A DNA stretch of 64,000 bases from Halomonas zincidurans B6. GTDB lineage: Bacteria; Pseudomonadota; Gammaproteobacteria; Pseudomonadales; Halomonadaceae. A program made the position numbers and the translations under genes. The DNA lies in assembly GCF_000731955.1 (NCBI RefSeq), contig NZ_JNCK01000001.1:682001-746000 (forward strand), read 5' to 3'. The notes under the pieces are model-generated. The model was not told the DNA's origin. It searched no databases and saw only the letters and a program-made list of their open reading frames with translations. Shown here piece after piece: positions 1-6,827 of the stretch. Numbering within the stretch: position 1 is the first letter of the stretch; the number at the start of each line of letters is the position of its first letter.

Positions 1-346
1 TGTGGGCGGCGAGATGGTCACGCAGCATGGTCAGTTCCTCGCGCCCGGCGCGGGACAGCAGCGAACCGCCGGTCGCGGCCTGCGAGAGGCGGCCATATTC
101 GTCCATGATCCGCATCGCGCTGCGGCGTACGCTCTCGAGATACTGGTCGTGACGAACCGGATAGCCGATCACCGTATGCCATTCGTTCGTCGAGGCTTCG
201 CCACCGAGCACACGGTCGAACAGCTGCAGCAGATGCTGCGGCTCGGTGCGATAGCGAGGTGTGCGGGACAGCATCATCATCGCGATCGTGGCGCCGATGA
301 CCGTCATCGAGACGACGAATATCAACAGAAAGAGCGTCACGCTCAT
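1..346 (-). CDS. Hypothetical membrane-anchored protein (N-terminal part, runs off window)
   Basis: The start codon is at 344-346 and the frame stays open to the window edge, giving 115 visible residues. Residues 3-25 form one strongly hydrophobic segment (LFLLIFVVSMTVIGATIAMM), an N-terminal membrane anchor or uncleaved signal. The rest is charged and soluble and includes HLLQLFDRVLGGEAS and YLESVRRSAMRIMDEY. The upstream 77-codon gene ends one base before this start, so the two are probably cotranscribed. I do not recognise the family and assign no function. Confidence 0.6.
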   Translation of the reverse strand, partial: MSVTLFLLIFVVSMTVIGATIAMMMLSRTPRYRTEPQHLLQLFDRVLGGEASTNEWHTVIGYPVRHDQYLESVRRSAMRIMDEYGRLSQAATGGSLLSRAGREELTMLRDHLAAH

Positions 347-347
347 G

Positions 348-581
348 TTACTTGACCAGGCCGAGCGAGTCGGACATGGCACGAATGTCCTGTAGCTGCT
401 GATGAGCGAAGCGCACCGAGCAGATCGCCCGGGTCCTGACAGGGCGAGTAGTGGAGTACGGCGATTCGGCAATCGGCACCCAGCGCACGTCGTCGACGTT
501 GCCCGCGGCGTAACGGCGCCGGGCCAGGCGGGTGGTGGCGGTCGAGGCGGCAACGACCAGGGTGCGCAAACTGTCTTTCAT
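348..581 (-). CDS. Small hypothetical protein, 77 aa
   Basis: A basic, arginine-rich protein of 77 residues starting MKDSLRTLVVAAS. Its TAA stop (348-350) is one base from the start of the next gene on the same strand, the spacing expected of an operon. The N-terminus is weakly hydrophobic but short for a signal peptide. No domain is recognised. It could be a translated shadow, but the tight junction favours a real gene. Confidence 0.45.
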   Translation of the reverse strand: MKDSLRTLVVAASTATTRLARRRYAAGNVDDVRWVPIAESPYSTTRPVRTRAICSVRFAHQQLQDIRAMSDSLGLVK

Positions 582-792
582 GGCTTGTGCCTTTTCGGCA
601 TCGTGTATCCAGCGACGGGTAGCTTAACGGATTACTGCCGGCGCGTTAATCATCCAGGGCAATGGCCGCAGAGGCCGGCAGCACGGTATCAGTGGTTGCA
701 AAAACGAGATGGAGGGACAGGGCGATCATGGGACGGCCTTCCGCCAACTGGCGTTCCAGTCCGGGGCTCTGGGCGTCTTTCAAGAAGAAAGA

Positions 793-868
793 TGGAGCGG
801 GCAAAGGGATTCGAACCCTCGACCCTCAGCTTGGGAAGCTGATGCTCTACCAACTGAGCTATACCCGC
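793..868 (-). tRNA. tRNA-Gly (anticodon CCC)
   Basis: The reverse strand folds as a 76-nt tRNA. The 7-bp acceptor stem is GCGGGTA/TGCCCGC with one G-U pair. The anticodon stem TCAGC/GCTGA encloses the loop TTCCCAA, so the anticodon is CCC. The T-arm reads GAGGGTTCGAATCCCTT. The discriminator base is T and the terminal CCA is encoded (793-795 on the + strand as TGG). No integrase or duplicated tRNA end lies nearby, so it is not being used here as an integration site. Confidence 0.96.
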
Positions 869-880
869 TCGATGCCCTGA

Positions 881-909
881 TGATAATGAATCGCCGGGCT
901 TGCTGGCAA
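881..909 (-). promoter_or_regulatory. Putative sigma-70 promoter of tRNA-Gly
   Basis: On the minus strand TTGCCA (-35, 904-909) and TTATCA (-10, 881-886) are separated by 17 bp. They end 12 bp before the tRNA 5' end, which gives a very short leader as is usual for tRNA genes. Confidence 0.55.
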
Positions 910-1071
910 GGCAAGCATTCGCTGTTCGTTGATCGCCCATCATGAGACTCGGGGTAAATAAATGTCGATTTCCATGGATCGATGTCGGCAAGCCGTGGTC
1001 TCAGAATCAACCGCAACTTTTTGGCAGTCGCCGAAAAATTGCGTCTTTGCTTGCTGCATTCGATCTATTGG

Positions 1072-1100
1072 CCGCCGCATCCTCGATGCGGCGGTTTTTT
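1072..1100 (+). terminator. Rho-independent terminator without an obvious gene in front
   Basis: The perfect 9-bp stem CCGCCGCAT/ATGCGGCGG with a CCTCG loop is followed by six T on the + strand. No + strand gene lies upstream: the tRNA on one side and the CBS gene on the other both read minus. It may end a small RNA starting in 900-1000, or it may be a relic. Confidence 0.7.
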
Positions 1101-1140
1101 AGGTGTCGTTGCAACGGTCTCGCGTCCACATGACTCGGGC

Positions 1141-1551
1141 TTAATGGGTGCTGCGCATCTGCAGGATGGCGCCGACCACGTCGCGTCGCGTGACGATGCC
1201 GACCAGGCGCTCCTGTTCGACCACCGGGTAGACCTTGGGCTTTTGTCCCTGCATCTCCTGGGCAAGGTCGGTCACGCTCTTGTTGGGCGTGACCGTGAGC
1301 ACCTCATGGCGCATCAGCTCGCGTACCGGTGCCGGCTCGTCGCTGAGATAGACGCTCTCGAACAGCTTGGCCATCACGTCATGTTCGGAAATGAAACCGA
1401 TCAGGTGATCGCGTTCGTCGACGACCGGCGCGCCCGGCAGTCGGTGCAGGGCCAGGCCGGCCACGAGCGTCGCCACCGATGTGTCAGCGGTGACTCGGTA
1501 ACAGTCGCGGGACATGATGTCGCGTACCGTCATGGGCGCCTTGTCGGTCAT
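1141..1551 (-). CDS. CBS-domain pair protein
   Basis: This 136-residue protein is made of two CBS domains. The first (about residues 8-65) carries TVRDIMSRDCYRV and PVVDERDHLIGFISEHDVM. The second (about 76-132) carries VRELMRHEVLTVTPNKS and YPVVEQERLVGIVTRRDVV. Paired CBS modules bind adenine nucleotides and usually act as energy or redox sensors on a partner protein. There is no other domain, so this is a stand-alone CBS protein with unknown partner. GAGGAG lies 8 bases before the ATG. It is a single gene with at least 375 bp of non-coding DNA upstream. Confidence 0.88.
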   Translation of the reverse strand: MTDKAPMTVRDIMSRDCYRVTADTSVATLVAGLALHRLPGAPVVDERDHLIGFISEHDVMAKLFESVYLSDEPAPVRELMRHEVLTVTPNKSVTDLAQEMQGQKPKVYPVVEQERLVGIVTRRDVVGAILQMRSTH

Positions 1552-1926
1552 GTGCTTGTCTCCTCGAAGGACTGATAACCCTGCTGGACCCGACCCTGTC
1601 CGACCGGGATTGCCCGGCCCGCGTTTCCTGCGGTGCGATCAAAAGCGCCACGAAACGACGTCCGTTGCACTTGCGGTTTCAGCATAGCCCAGCTCAAGGA
1701 GGATGATGGGCTGCTCCGCGAGTACCTGGGGATCATGCGCAACTGCTATCCTGGGGGGCACGCCACCGATATTCCGGCTGGTTCGTGGTCTGCCAAGCGA
1801 TTGGCTCCGCTCCTGGCTGGCGATGAACGCGAACAGCAGCGGGGCGGTCATATAAGCAACTGTCATAAATAGCCTATATGTTATCTTGGTCGCCCTGGGC
1901 GACCGGTTACGCTGCAAGGAGGTGCC
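1552..1926. other. Intergenic region, 375 bp
   Basis: It separates the CBS gene (minus) from a small + strand gene and should hold both promoters. A short hairpin GGTCGCC-CTG-GGCGACC lies at about 1889-1905, just before the ribosome binding site of the following gene, and AT-rich sequence with a possible -10 (TATCTT) lies just before it. Open frames crossing this interval look like composition artefacts. Confidence 0.4.
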
Positions 1927-2184
1927 ATGAACGCAAGAGACTATCTCGCCAGGCGGGGCATCGCGCTCGAGCGTGAGGAGGAACGCCCCAATACCCTGGA
2001 GGAACGGGCCTGGCAGCGTGCACGTCATGCCGGAAGCCAGCGCCCGCGCAGCGGCACGCCTCATGACTGGGAGGATTGGGAGCGCCACCATGCGCAACTC
2101 GCCGACGATGCCGAACGGATCGCGCAGAAGTACGATCATGCGGCGCACCGGCGAGAGGATGACGAAACTTCAGACAAGTCATGA
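1927..2184 (+). CDS. Small charged hypothetical protein, 85 aa
   Basis: An 85-residue protein starting MNARDYLARRGIALE. It is very rich in Arg, Glu, Asp and His, with no hydrophobic segment, and is probably an alpha-helical cytoplasmic protein. A strong ribosome binding site (AAGGAGG, five bases before ATG) supports translation. The segment HDWEDWERHHAQLADDAERIAQKYD looks like a short amphipathic helix. No family is recognised. Confidence 0.6.
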   Translation: MNARDYLARRGIALEREEERPNTLEERAWQRARHAGSQRPRSGTPHDWEDWERHHAQLADDAERIAQKYDHAAHRREDDETSDKS

Positions 2185-2287
2185 CTTGAAGCGCCCGGCC
2201 GTCGGGCCCATATGAACAATGAGGTTCGCGACGCTCAGCGCGCGTTCGTCCAAGGAACGACACTCAGCGTATCTAGAGGAGACGCAT

Positions 2288-2446
2288 ATGGACGTGATCC
2301 GCATCATTCTGGCAATCCTGCTGCCCCCGCTCGGGGTCTTCCTGCAAGTCGGTCTGGGGCTACAGTTCTGGCTCAACATCCTGCTGACGATTCTCGGCTA
2401 CATTCCCGGGATCATTCATGCGATATGGATCATCGCCCGGCGCTGA
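2288..2446 (+). CDS. Pmp3/YqaE-family small membrane protein
   Basis: The 52-residue sequence MDVIRIILAILLPPLGVFL...LTILGYIPGIIHAIWII matches the Pmp3/UPF0057 (YqaE) signature of two transmembrane helices, with LPPLGVFLQVG in the first and GYIPGIIHA between or entering the second. In fungi and plants the family affects membrane potential and salt tolerance; bacterial members are stress-induced. The start at 2288 is chosen over an upstream in-frame ATG because AGAGGAG sits at the right distance and the family is about 52 residues long. A terminator follows directly. Confidence 0.93.
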   Translation: MDVIRIILAILLPPLGVFLQVGLGLQFWLNILLTILGYIPGIIHAIWIIARR

Positions 2447-2470
2447 GCGTATTCGCCAAGACACCATCGA

Positions 2471-2495
2471 GCCTCCTCCCCGCAGGAGGCTTTTT
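2471..2495 (+). terminator. Rho-independent terminator after the Pmp3-like gene
   Basis: The stem GCCTCCT/AGGAGGC with a CCCCGC loop is followed by five T, 24 bp after the stop codon. Confidence 0.88.
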
Positions 2496-2545
2496 CATGG
2501 TACGAGGCAAACCCGGCGGCTTCGCCGGGCCCCGCCAAGACACCA

Positions 2546-4417
2546 TCAACCGAGAGCATTGACGCCGGTCTGTTCGCGCAGGCGCTTATAGAGCGTGGTG
2601 CGGCTTATGCCCAATTCCCGTGCCAACGCCGAGAGGTTGCCGCGATGAGCAGCCAGACGCTCCCGCAGACCGCCGAAAGCAGGCGGCGCCGATACCGGCC
2701 GGTTGGCCGGCATGGCCGGCACGGTGGACGGCACCCGCGCGACGTAGGCGTCCGGGGCGCATGCATTGGCGGGTAGATGCTGGAGATCGATTAGAGGTCC
2801 GTCGCTGATTGCCAGCGCGACACGCAGGACATTCTCCAGCTCGCGAATGTTGCCCGGCCAGCGCTGCCGGCACAGCCAATCCAGCAATGCGGGCGATGCC
2901 CGAGGCGGTAGACTCTGCGTTGCCTCGAGGTCGAGTTCACGCATCAGCCGGGCAAGTAGGACCTGCACCAGGGCGGGAATGTCCTGGCGTTCGCGCAAGG
3001 GCGGCAGACTCAACTCGACTCCGCACAGCCGGTAGTACAGGTCGGCGCGAAAGCGCCCGCTGGCTACCTCGTCGGCCAGTGGACGATGGGTGGCAGCGAT
3101 GACTTCGATATCCACCGGGTGGGCGGTGCTGCCGCCCAGCGGCGTGACCTTGCGTTCCTGCAGCGCCCTCAACAGGCGGGCCTGAACCGGCAGTGGCATA
3201 TCGCCGATCTCATCAAGGAACAGTCGGCCGCCATGTGCCTCGCGCAAGCGCCCCGGATTGCCGCGTGGGTCGGCGCCGGTAAAGGCCCCGCGCACATAGC
3301 CGAACAGTTCGGCTTCGACCAGCGCGTCGGGAATGGCCGCACAGTTGATGGCGATGAGCGGTTTGTCGGCGCGCCGGCTAGCAGCGTGCAGTGCCTTGAC
3401 GAAGACTTCCTTGCCGGTGCCGGTTTCGCCATAGAGCAGCATGGCGATGCCGCGATCACCGAGGCGCTCGGCGAGGAGGATCGCCTGACGCAGGCGCGGG
3501 TCGCCCAGATCGAGAGCCGACAGTGGCGAGGGCGTGGAAGCACCCTTGGCATCAACCAGGCGATCCGGGGCGGCGAGCTGGCCGTAGCAGTGATAGCGCC
3601 CGGCGACGCGCAGGGGCATCAGCGCATTGCCGTGCGCCACCAGTGCCGACCAGCTCGTGTCGAAGAGCGTTTCGATGGTGGTTCCCGTCAGCGCTTCGCG
3701 CTCGAGCTTCAGTAGCCAGCAGGCCCGTGAGTTGCCATTCACCGGTTGGCCCTGTTCGTCGAGAATCAGCAGCCCGGAACGTGGGCCGTCGATATCGTCG
3801 CGGTTGGCGCTGAACGTCAGCCGAAAATGGCGATGGCGGTAGTGGGCGATCAGCCGGCCATTCTCGATTCGCATCGCCAGGACCTGTAGCAGACCGCTGT
3901 AGCGCGACGAGCGGTTGCGGTAGGGGTCGCTGAGCAACGCCAGGCAGGCGTCGACCTCCCCGCGCCAGTTACGGACCGGCACCGCATGACCGGCTAGGTG
4001 ATGCAGGGCGTCGCAGGTATGTTCGCGACCGATCACGTCCAGAGCATCGTCTTCGGCGAGGCAGGTGCCGATGGCGTTGCAGCCGATCTGCGCCTCCCCC
4101 CACTGCGCACCGGGCAGCAGCCAATCTTCATGACTCGGAAGCATGGCCCGCGAGTCGCCCCAATGGGCCAGAATCACGGCGTCCCGATCGGCCAGCACCA
4201 GCACGCACTGCCAATGCCGCAGCATGGCGCCGACTTCGGGTACAAGATCCTCGTCCAGTAACTCCAGCAGGGGGCGGGCCAGGGTACGCCGCTGCTCGAG
4301 ATCGTCTGCCGAATATCGGTCAGGCTGGCGGCCGCCAGTCGGGGCGCCCATGTCATCCAGACGATATCCGGCGCGCGCGATGTGGGCACGTTGCCGGTGC
4401 TTGGCATCCTCTTGCAT
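2546..4417 (-). CDS. Sigma-54-dependent transcriptional activator, AcoR-like (GAF-AAA+-Fis)
   Basis: This 623-residue enhancer-binding protein has an N-terminal GAF-like sensory half (about 40-300), a central AAA+ domain (about 310-540) and a C-terminal Fis-type helix-turn-helix (about 580-615, NLSALARELGISRTTLYKRL). The AAA+ part shows Walker A GETGTGKE, the sigma-54 contact loop GAFTGA, Walker B LFLDEIGDMP and the arginine finger region FRADLYYRL. There is no receiver domain, so a small ligand rather than phosphorylation is the likely trigger, as in AcoR. AGGGGAA precedes the ATG. It diverges from the ABC transporter operon, whose promoter region carries a good -24/-12 element. The ligand is unknown. 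Confidence 0.93.
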   Translation of the reverse strand: MQEDAKHRQRAHIARAGYRLDDMGAPTGGRQPDRYSADDLEQRRTLARPLLELLDEDLVPEVGAMLRHWQCVLVLADRDAVILAHWGDSRAMLPSHEDWLLPGAQWGEAQIGCNAIGTCLAEDDALDVIGREHTCDALHHLAGHAVPVRNWRGEVDACLALLSDPYRNRSSRYSGLLQVLAMRIENGRLIAHYRHRHFRLTFSANRDDIDGPRSGLLILDEQGQPVNGNSRACWLLKLEREALTGTTIETLFDTSWSALVAHGNALMPLRVAGRYHCYGQLAAPDRLVDAKGASTPSPLSALDLGDPRLRQAILLAERLGDRGIAMLLYGETGTGKEVFVKALHAASRRADKPLIAINCAAIPDALVEAELFGYVRGAFTGADPRGNPGRLREAHGGRLFLDEIGDMPLPVQARLLRALQERKVTPLGGSTAHPVDIEVIAATHRPLADEVASGRFRADLYYRLCGVELSLPPLRERQDIPALVQVLLARLMRELDLEATQSLPPRASPALLDWLCRQRWPGNIRELENVLRVALAISDGPLIDLQHLPANACAPDAYVARVPSTVPAMPANRPVSAPPAFGGLRERLAAHRGNLSALARELGISRTTLYKRLREQTGVNALG

Positions 4418-4448
4418 GGCAGTTCCCCTATCTTGTTTTTTCGCTTTC

Positions 4449-4498
4449 GAACATTTATGTGCACGAACACGTGTTCATAAACTGTACAGGGTGTGTTC
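4449..4498. promoter_or_regulatory. Putative upstream activator sites (GAACA/TGTTC repeats)
   Basis: The region contains GAACA (4449), the perfect palindrome GAACACGTGTTC (4465-4476) and GTGTTC (4493-4498). It lies about 120-170 bp before the -24/-12 element, the usual distance for enhancer sites of sigma-54 activators. It also abuts the activator's own start, so autoregulation is possible. Confidence 0.5.
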
Positions 4499-4618
4499 AA
4501 TCTAGCCTAGCCGAGTTGTCCACAAATACGCTTATACCAAGGTAGGGTGAGAATTTTTAATTTATAGAACAGGTGCTTGAATATGGTTTTTAAGAAAGGT
4601 GAAGGCTTCGGGAGGAAA

Positions 4619-4635
4619 TTGGCATGGCGTTCGCT
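4619..4635 (+). promoter_or_regulatory. Sigma-54 (-24/-12) promoter of the ABC transporter operon
   Basis: TTGGCATGGCGTTCGCT matches the consensus YTGGCACG-N4-TTGCW with two mismatches and the obligatory GG-N10-GC spacing. Transcription would begin about 35 bases before the ATG at 4682. The divergent neighbour encodes a sigma-54 activator, which strongly supports the call. Confidence 0.75.
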
Positions 4636-4681
4636 TATGAACATGAAGAATTTGCGAACATGAAAAAGGATCGCCTCACCC

Positions 4682-5764
4682 ATGTCTCTAGTCCTTGAAC
4701 ATATCGACCGCACGGTCAGCGGTGAGAAACATATCAGCGATGCCTGCCTGAGCCTGGAGCAGGGCTCCTTCAATGTGTTGCTGGGCCATACGCTGTCGGG
4801 CAAGACAACCCTGATGCGGCTGATGGCGGGGCTCGATGCACCGGATCGCGGACGCGTGCTGTTCAGCGAGCGGGACATGACCCGCGTCCCGGTGCGCAAG
4901 CGCAACATCTCGATGGTCTACCAGCAGTTCATCAACTATCCCTCGCTGCGGGTGTTCGACAACATCGCCTCTCCGCTCAGACTGGCCCGGGTCTCCAAGG
5001 CCGAGATCCAGCGGCGTGTCGAGGAGATTGCGGCCATGCTACGCATCGATCATCTGCTGGGGCGCTATCCGCTGGAGCTGTCCGGCGGCCAGCAGCAACG
5101 CACCGCAATGGCCCGGGCGCTGGTCAAGGATGCCGACCTGGTGCTGTTCGACGAACCGCTGGTCAACCTGGACTACAAGTTGCGCGAAGAGCTGCGCCTG
5201 GAGATGCGCAAGCTGTTTCGTACGCGCAATACCGTGGCAGTGTATGCCACCACCGAGCCGGCCGAGGCATTGGCGCTGGGCGACACCACTACGCTCCTTC
5301 ATGAAGGGCGAATATTGCAGACCGGCCCCAGCGATACTGTCTTTCATCGCCCGCAAACGGTCGAGGCGGCGGCTCTGTTCGGTGAGCCGCCGATCAATCT
5401 GATGGAGGTTGTGGTGCGCGGTAGCGGGCTGCTCGTCGGCAGTACGGTTTTTCCCCTGCCACGGCTATTGGCGTCGCTCGACGATGGCCCGTATCGCCTG
5501 GGCATGCGCCCCAGCCATCTCAGCCTGACGCCTCTGAACGACGACGACCTGGAATTCTGCGTCGAGGTCGGCGTTGCCGAGATCAGCGGGTCGGAAACCT
5601 TTCTGCACGTCGCCAGCAACGATCTCCAGCTTGTGCTGCACCTCGGCGGTATCCACGACTTCCCGGTCGACAGCGCGATCCGTGTCTATGCCCCCAGCAA
5701 CAAGCTGTTCGTCTTCGACGAGCCGGGCGAGCTGGTCCGGGCACCATCCCTTGCGGCCCAATGA
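4682..5764 (+). CDS. ABC transporter ATP-binding protein, GlpS-like (first NBD)
   Basis: This 360-residue MalK/UgpC-type ATPase has Walker A GHTLSGKT (35-42), signature LSGGQ (133-137), Walker B LVLFDE (153-158) and a C-terminal TOBE-like regulatory region. The switch histidine is missing: the position that reads YVTHDQ in MalK-type proteins is YATTEP here (Thr191). It is the first gene of a six-gene operon and ends seven bases before a second ATPase gene. The two resemble the GlpS/GlpT pair of the rhizobial glycerol importer. The substrate here is inferred only from that family resemblance. Confidence 0.88.
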   Translation: MSLVLEHIDRTVSGEKHISDACLSLEQGSFNVLLGHTLSGKTTLMRLMAGLDAPDRGRVLFSERDMTRVPVRKRNISMVYQQFINYPSLRVFDNIASPLRLARVSKAEIQRRVEEIAAMLRIDHLLGRYPLELSGGQQQRTAMARALVKDADLVLFDEPLVNLDYKLREELRLEMRKLFRTRNTVAVYATTEPAEALALGDTTTLLHEGRILQTGPSDTVFHRPQTVEAAALFGEPPINLMEVVVRGSGLLVGSTVFPLPRLLASLDDGPYRLGMRPSHLSLTPLNDDDLEFCVEVGVAEISGSETFLHVASNDLQLVLHLGGIHDFPVDSAIRVYAPSNKLFVFDEPGELVRAPSLAAQ

Positions 5765-5771
5765 GGCAATC

Positions 5772-6827
5772 ATGGCGGAAATTCGACTCGACCAACTGGC
5801 GCACAGCTATGTGGCCAGCCCCCAGCAGCCCAGCGACTACGCATTGCGGCGTATCGATCATGTCTGGGAACAGGGCGGGGCCTATGCGCTGCTCGGCCCG
5901 TCGGGCTGCGGCAAGAGCACGTTGCTCAATATCATCTCGGGGCTACTCGAGCCCTCCCAGGGCCGGGTAATGTTCGACGGCGAGTCCGTCAACGCCCTGT
6001 CGCCTCAGCAACGCAACATCGCCCAGGTTTTTCAGTTTCCGGTGATCTACGACACCATGACGGTGCACGACAACCTGGCCTTTCCGCTACGCAATCAGCG
6101 CCAGCCGGCGGCCAAGATCGCCGAGCGTGTCCAGGAGGTTGCCGAGGCGCTGGAAATCTCCCATCTACTGCAGCGCAAGGCCCGCAACCTGACCGCCGAC
6201 GAGAAACAGAAAGTGTCGATGGGGCGCGGCCTGGTGCGCGACGACGTCGCGGCGATCCTCTTCGACGAGCCGTTAACCGTCATCGATCCGCAACTGAAGT
6301 GGCGCCTGCGTCGCAAGCTCAAGCAGATCCACGAGCGCTTCAACATCACCATGGTCTACGTGACCCATGACCAGCTCGAGGCCTCGACCTTCGCCGACAA
6401 GATCGCGGTGATGTATGACGGCCAGATCGTCCAGTTCGGCACTCCGCGCGAGCTTTTCGAAAACCCCGCTCACACCTTCGTCGGCTACTTCATTGGTAGT
6501 CCCGGCATGAACTTGTTCGAGGTCGAACTGACGGCCGACGGCGTGTGCCTGGCGGGCGCCGATCTACGGTTGTCCCCAGCGGTGCACCAAGCCCTCGAAG
6601 CACATGCCGGACAGCGTTTGACGCTGGGTATCCGCCCCGAATTCGTACAACTGGTCGAGCCCGCCGAATCATCGCTGCGTGCCACGCTCGATCTGGTTCA
6701 AGACCTGGGAACCTACAAGGTGCTCGACCTGCAGCTCGGCATGACGAACAAGTCGCCGATAAAGGCTCGTATCGAAGAGGACCAGACGGTGCCCGAAAGC
6801 GAGGTAGGGCTGCTATTCCCCGAGTAA
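5772..6827 (+). CDS. ABC transporter ATP-binding protein, GlpT-like (second NBD), C-terminus cut by an IS element
   Basis: The truncated product has 351 residues. Walker A GPSGCGKST (42-50), Walker B AILFDE (161-166) and the switch histidine in YVTHDQ (His199) are intact, but the signature is LTADE (140-144) instead of LSGGQ. Insertion of the IS66-like element put a TAA from its terminal repeat straight after residue Glu351. The undamaged frame resumes beyond the IS and would have added 22 residues (RWTKFYADDYLV...DGQDSQQ) and overlapped the permease start. The ATPase core and most of the regulatory domain remain. Whether the protein still works is unknown. The start at 5772 is the first sensible ATG after the upstream stop. 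Confidence 0.88.
   Translation: MAEIRLDQLAHSYVASPQQPSDYALRRIDHVWEQGGAYALLGPSGCGKSTLLNIISGLLEPSQGRVMFDGESVNALSPQQRNIAQVFQFPVIYDTMTVHDNLAFPLRNQRQPAAKIAERVQEVAEALEISHLLQRKARNLTADEKQKVSMGRGLVRDDVAAILFDEPLTVIDPQLKWRLRRKLKQIHERFNITMVYVTHDQLEASTFADKIAVMYDGQIVQFGTPRELFENPAHTFVGYFIGSPGMNLFEVELTADGVCLAGADLRLSPAVHQALEAHAGQRLTLGIRPEFVQLVEPAESSLRATLDLVQDLGTYKVLDLQLGMTNKSPIKARIEEDQTVPESEVGLLFPE
6816..6823. repeat. Left target-site duplication of the IS66-family element
   Basis: TTCCCCGA occurs immediately before the left terminal repeat and again at 8367-8374 immediately after the right one. Eight bases is the normal duplication length for IS66 elements. Confidence 0.95.

Noticed and set aside
793..868. 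tRNA-Gly considered as an attachment site for an integrated element
   Set aside because: There is no integrase gene, no repeat of the tRNA 3' end elsewhere in the window and no change in gene character beside it.
3086..3715. 209-codon plus-strand open frame
   Set aside because: It is antisense to the AAA+ domain of the sigma-54 activator and shows no protein family features.
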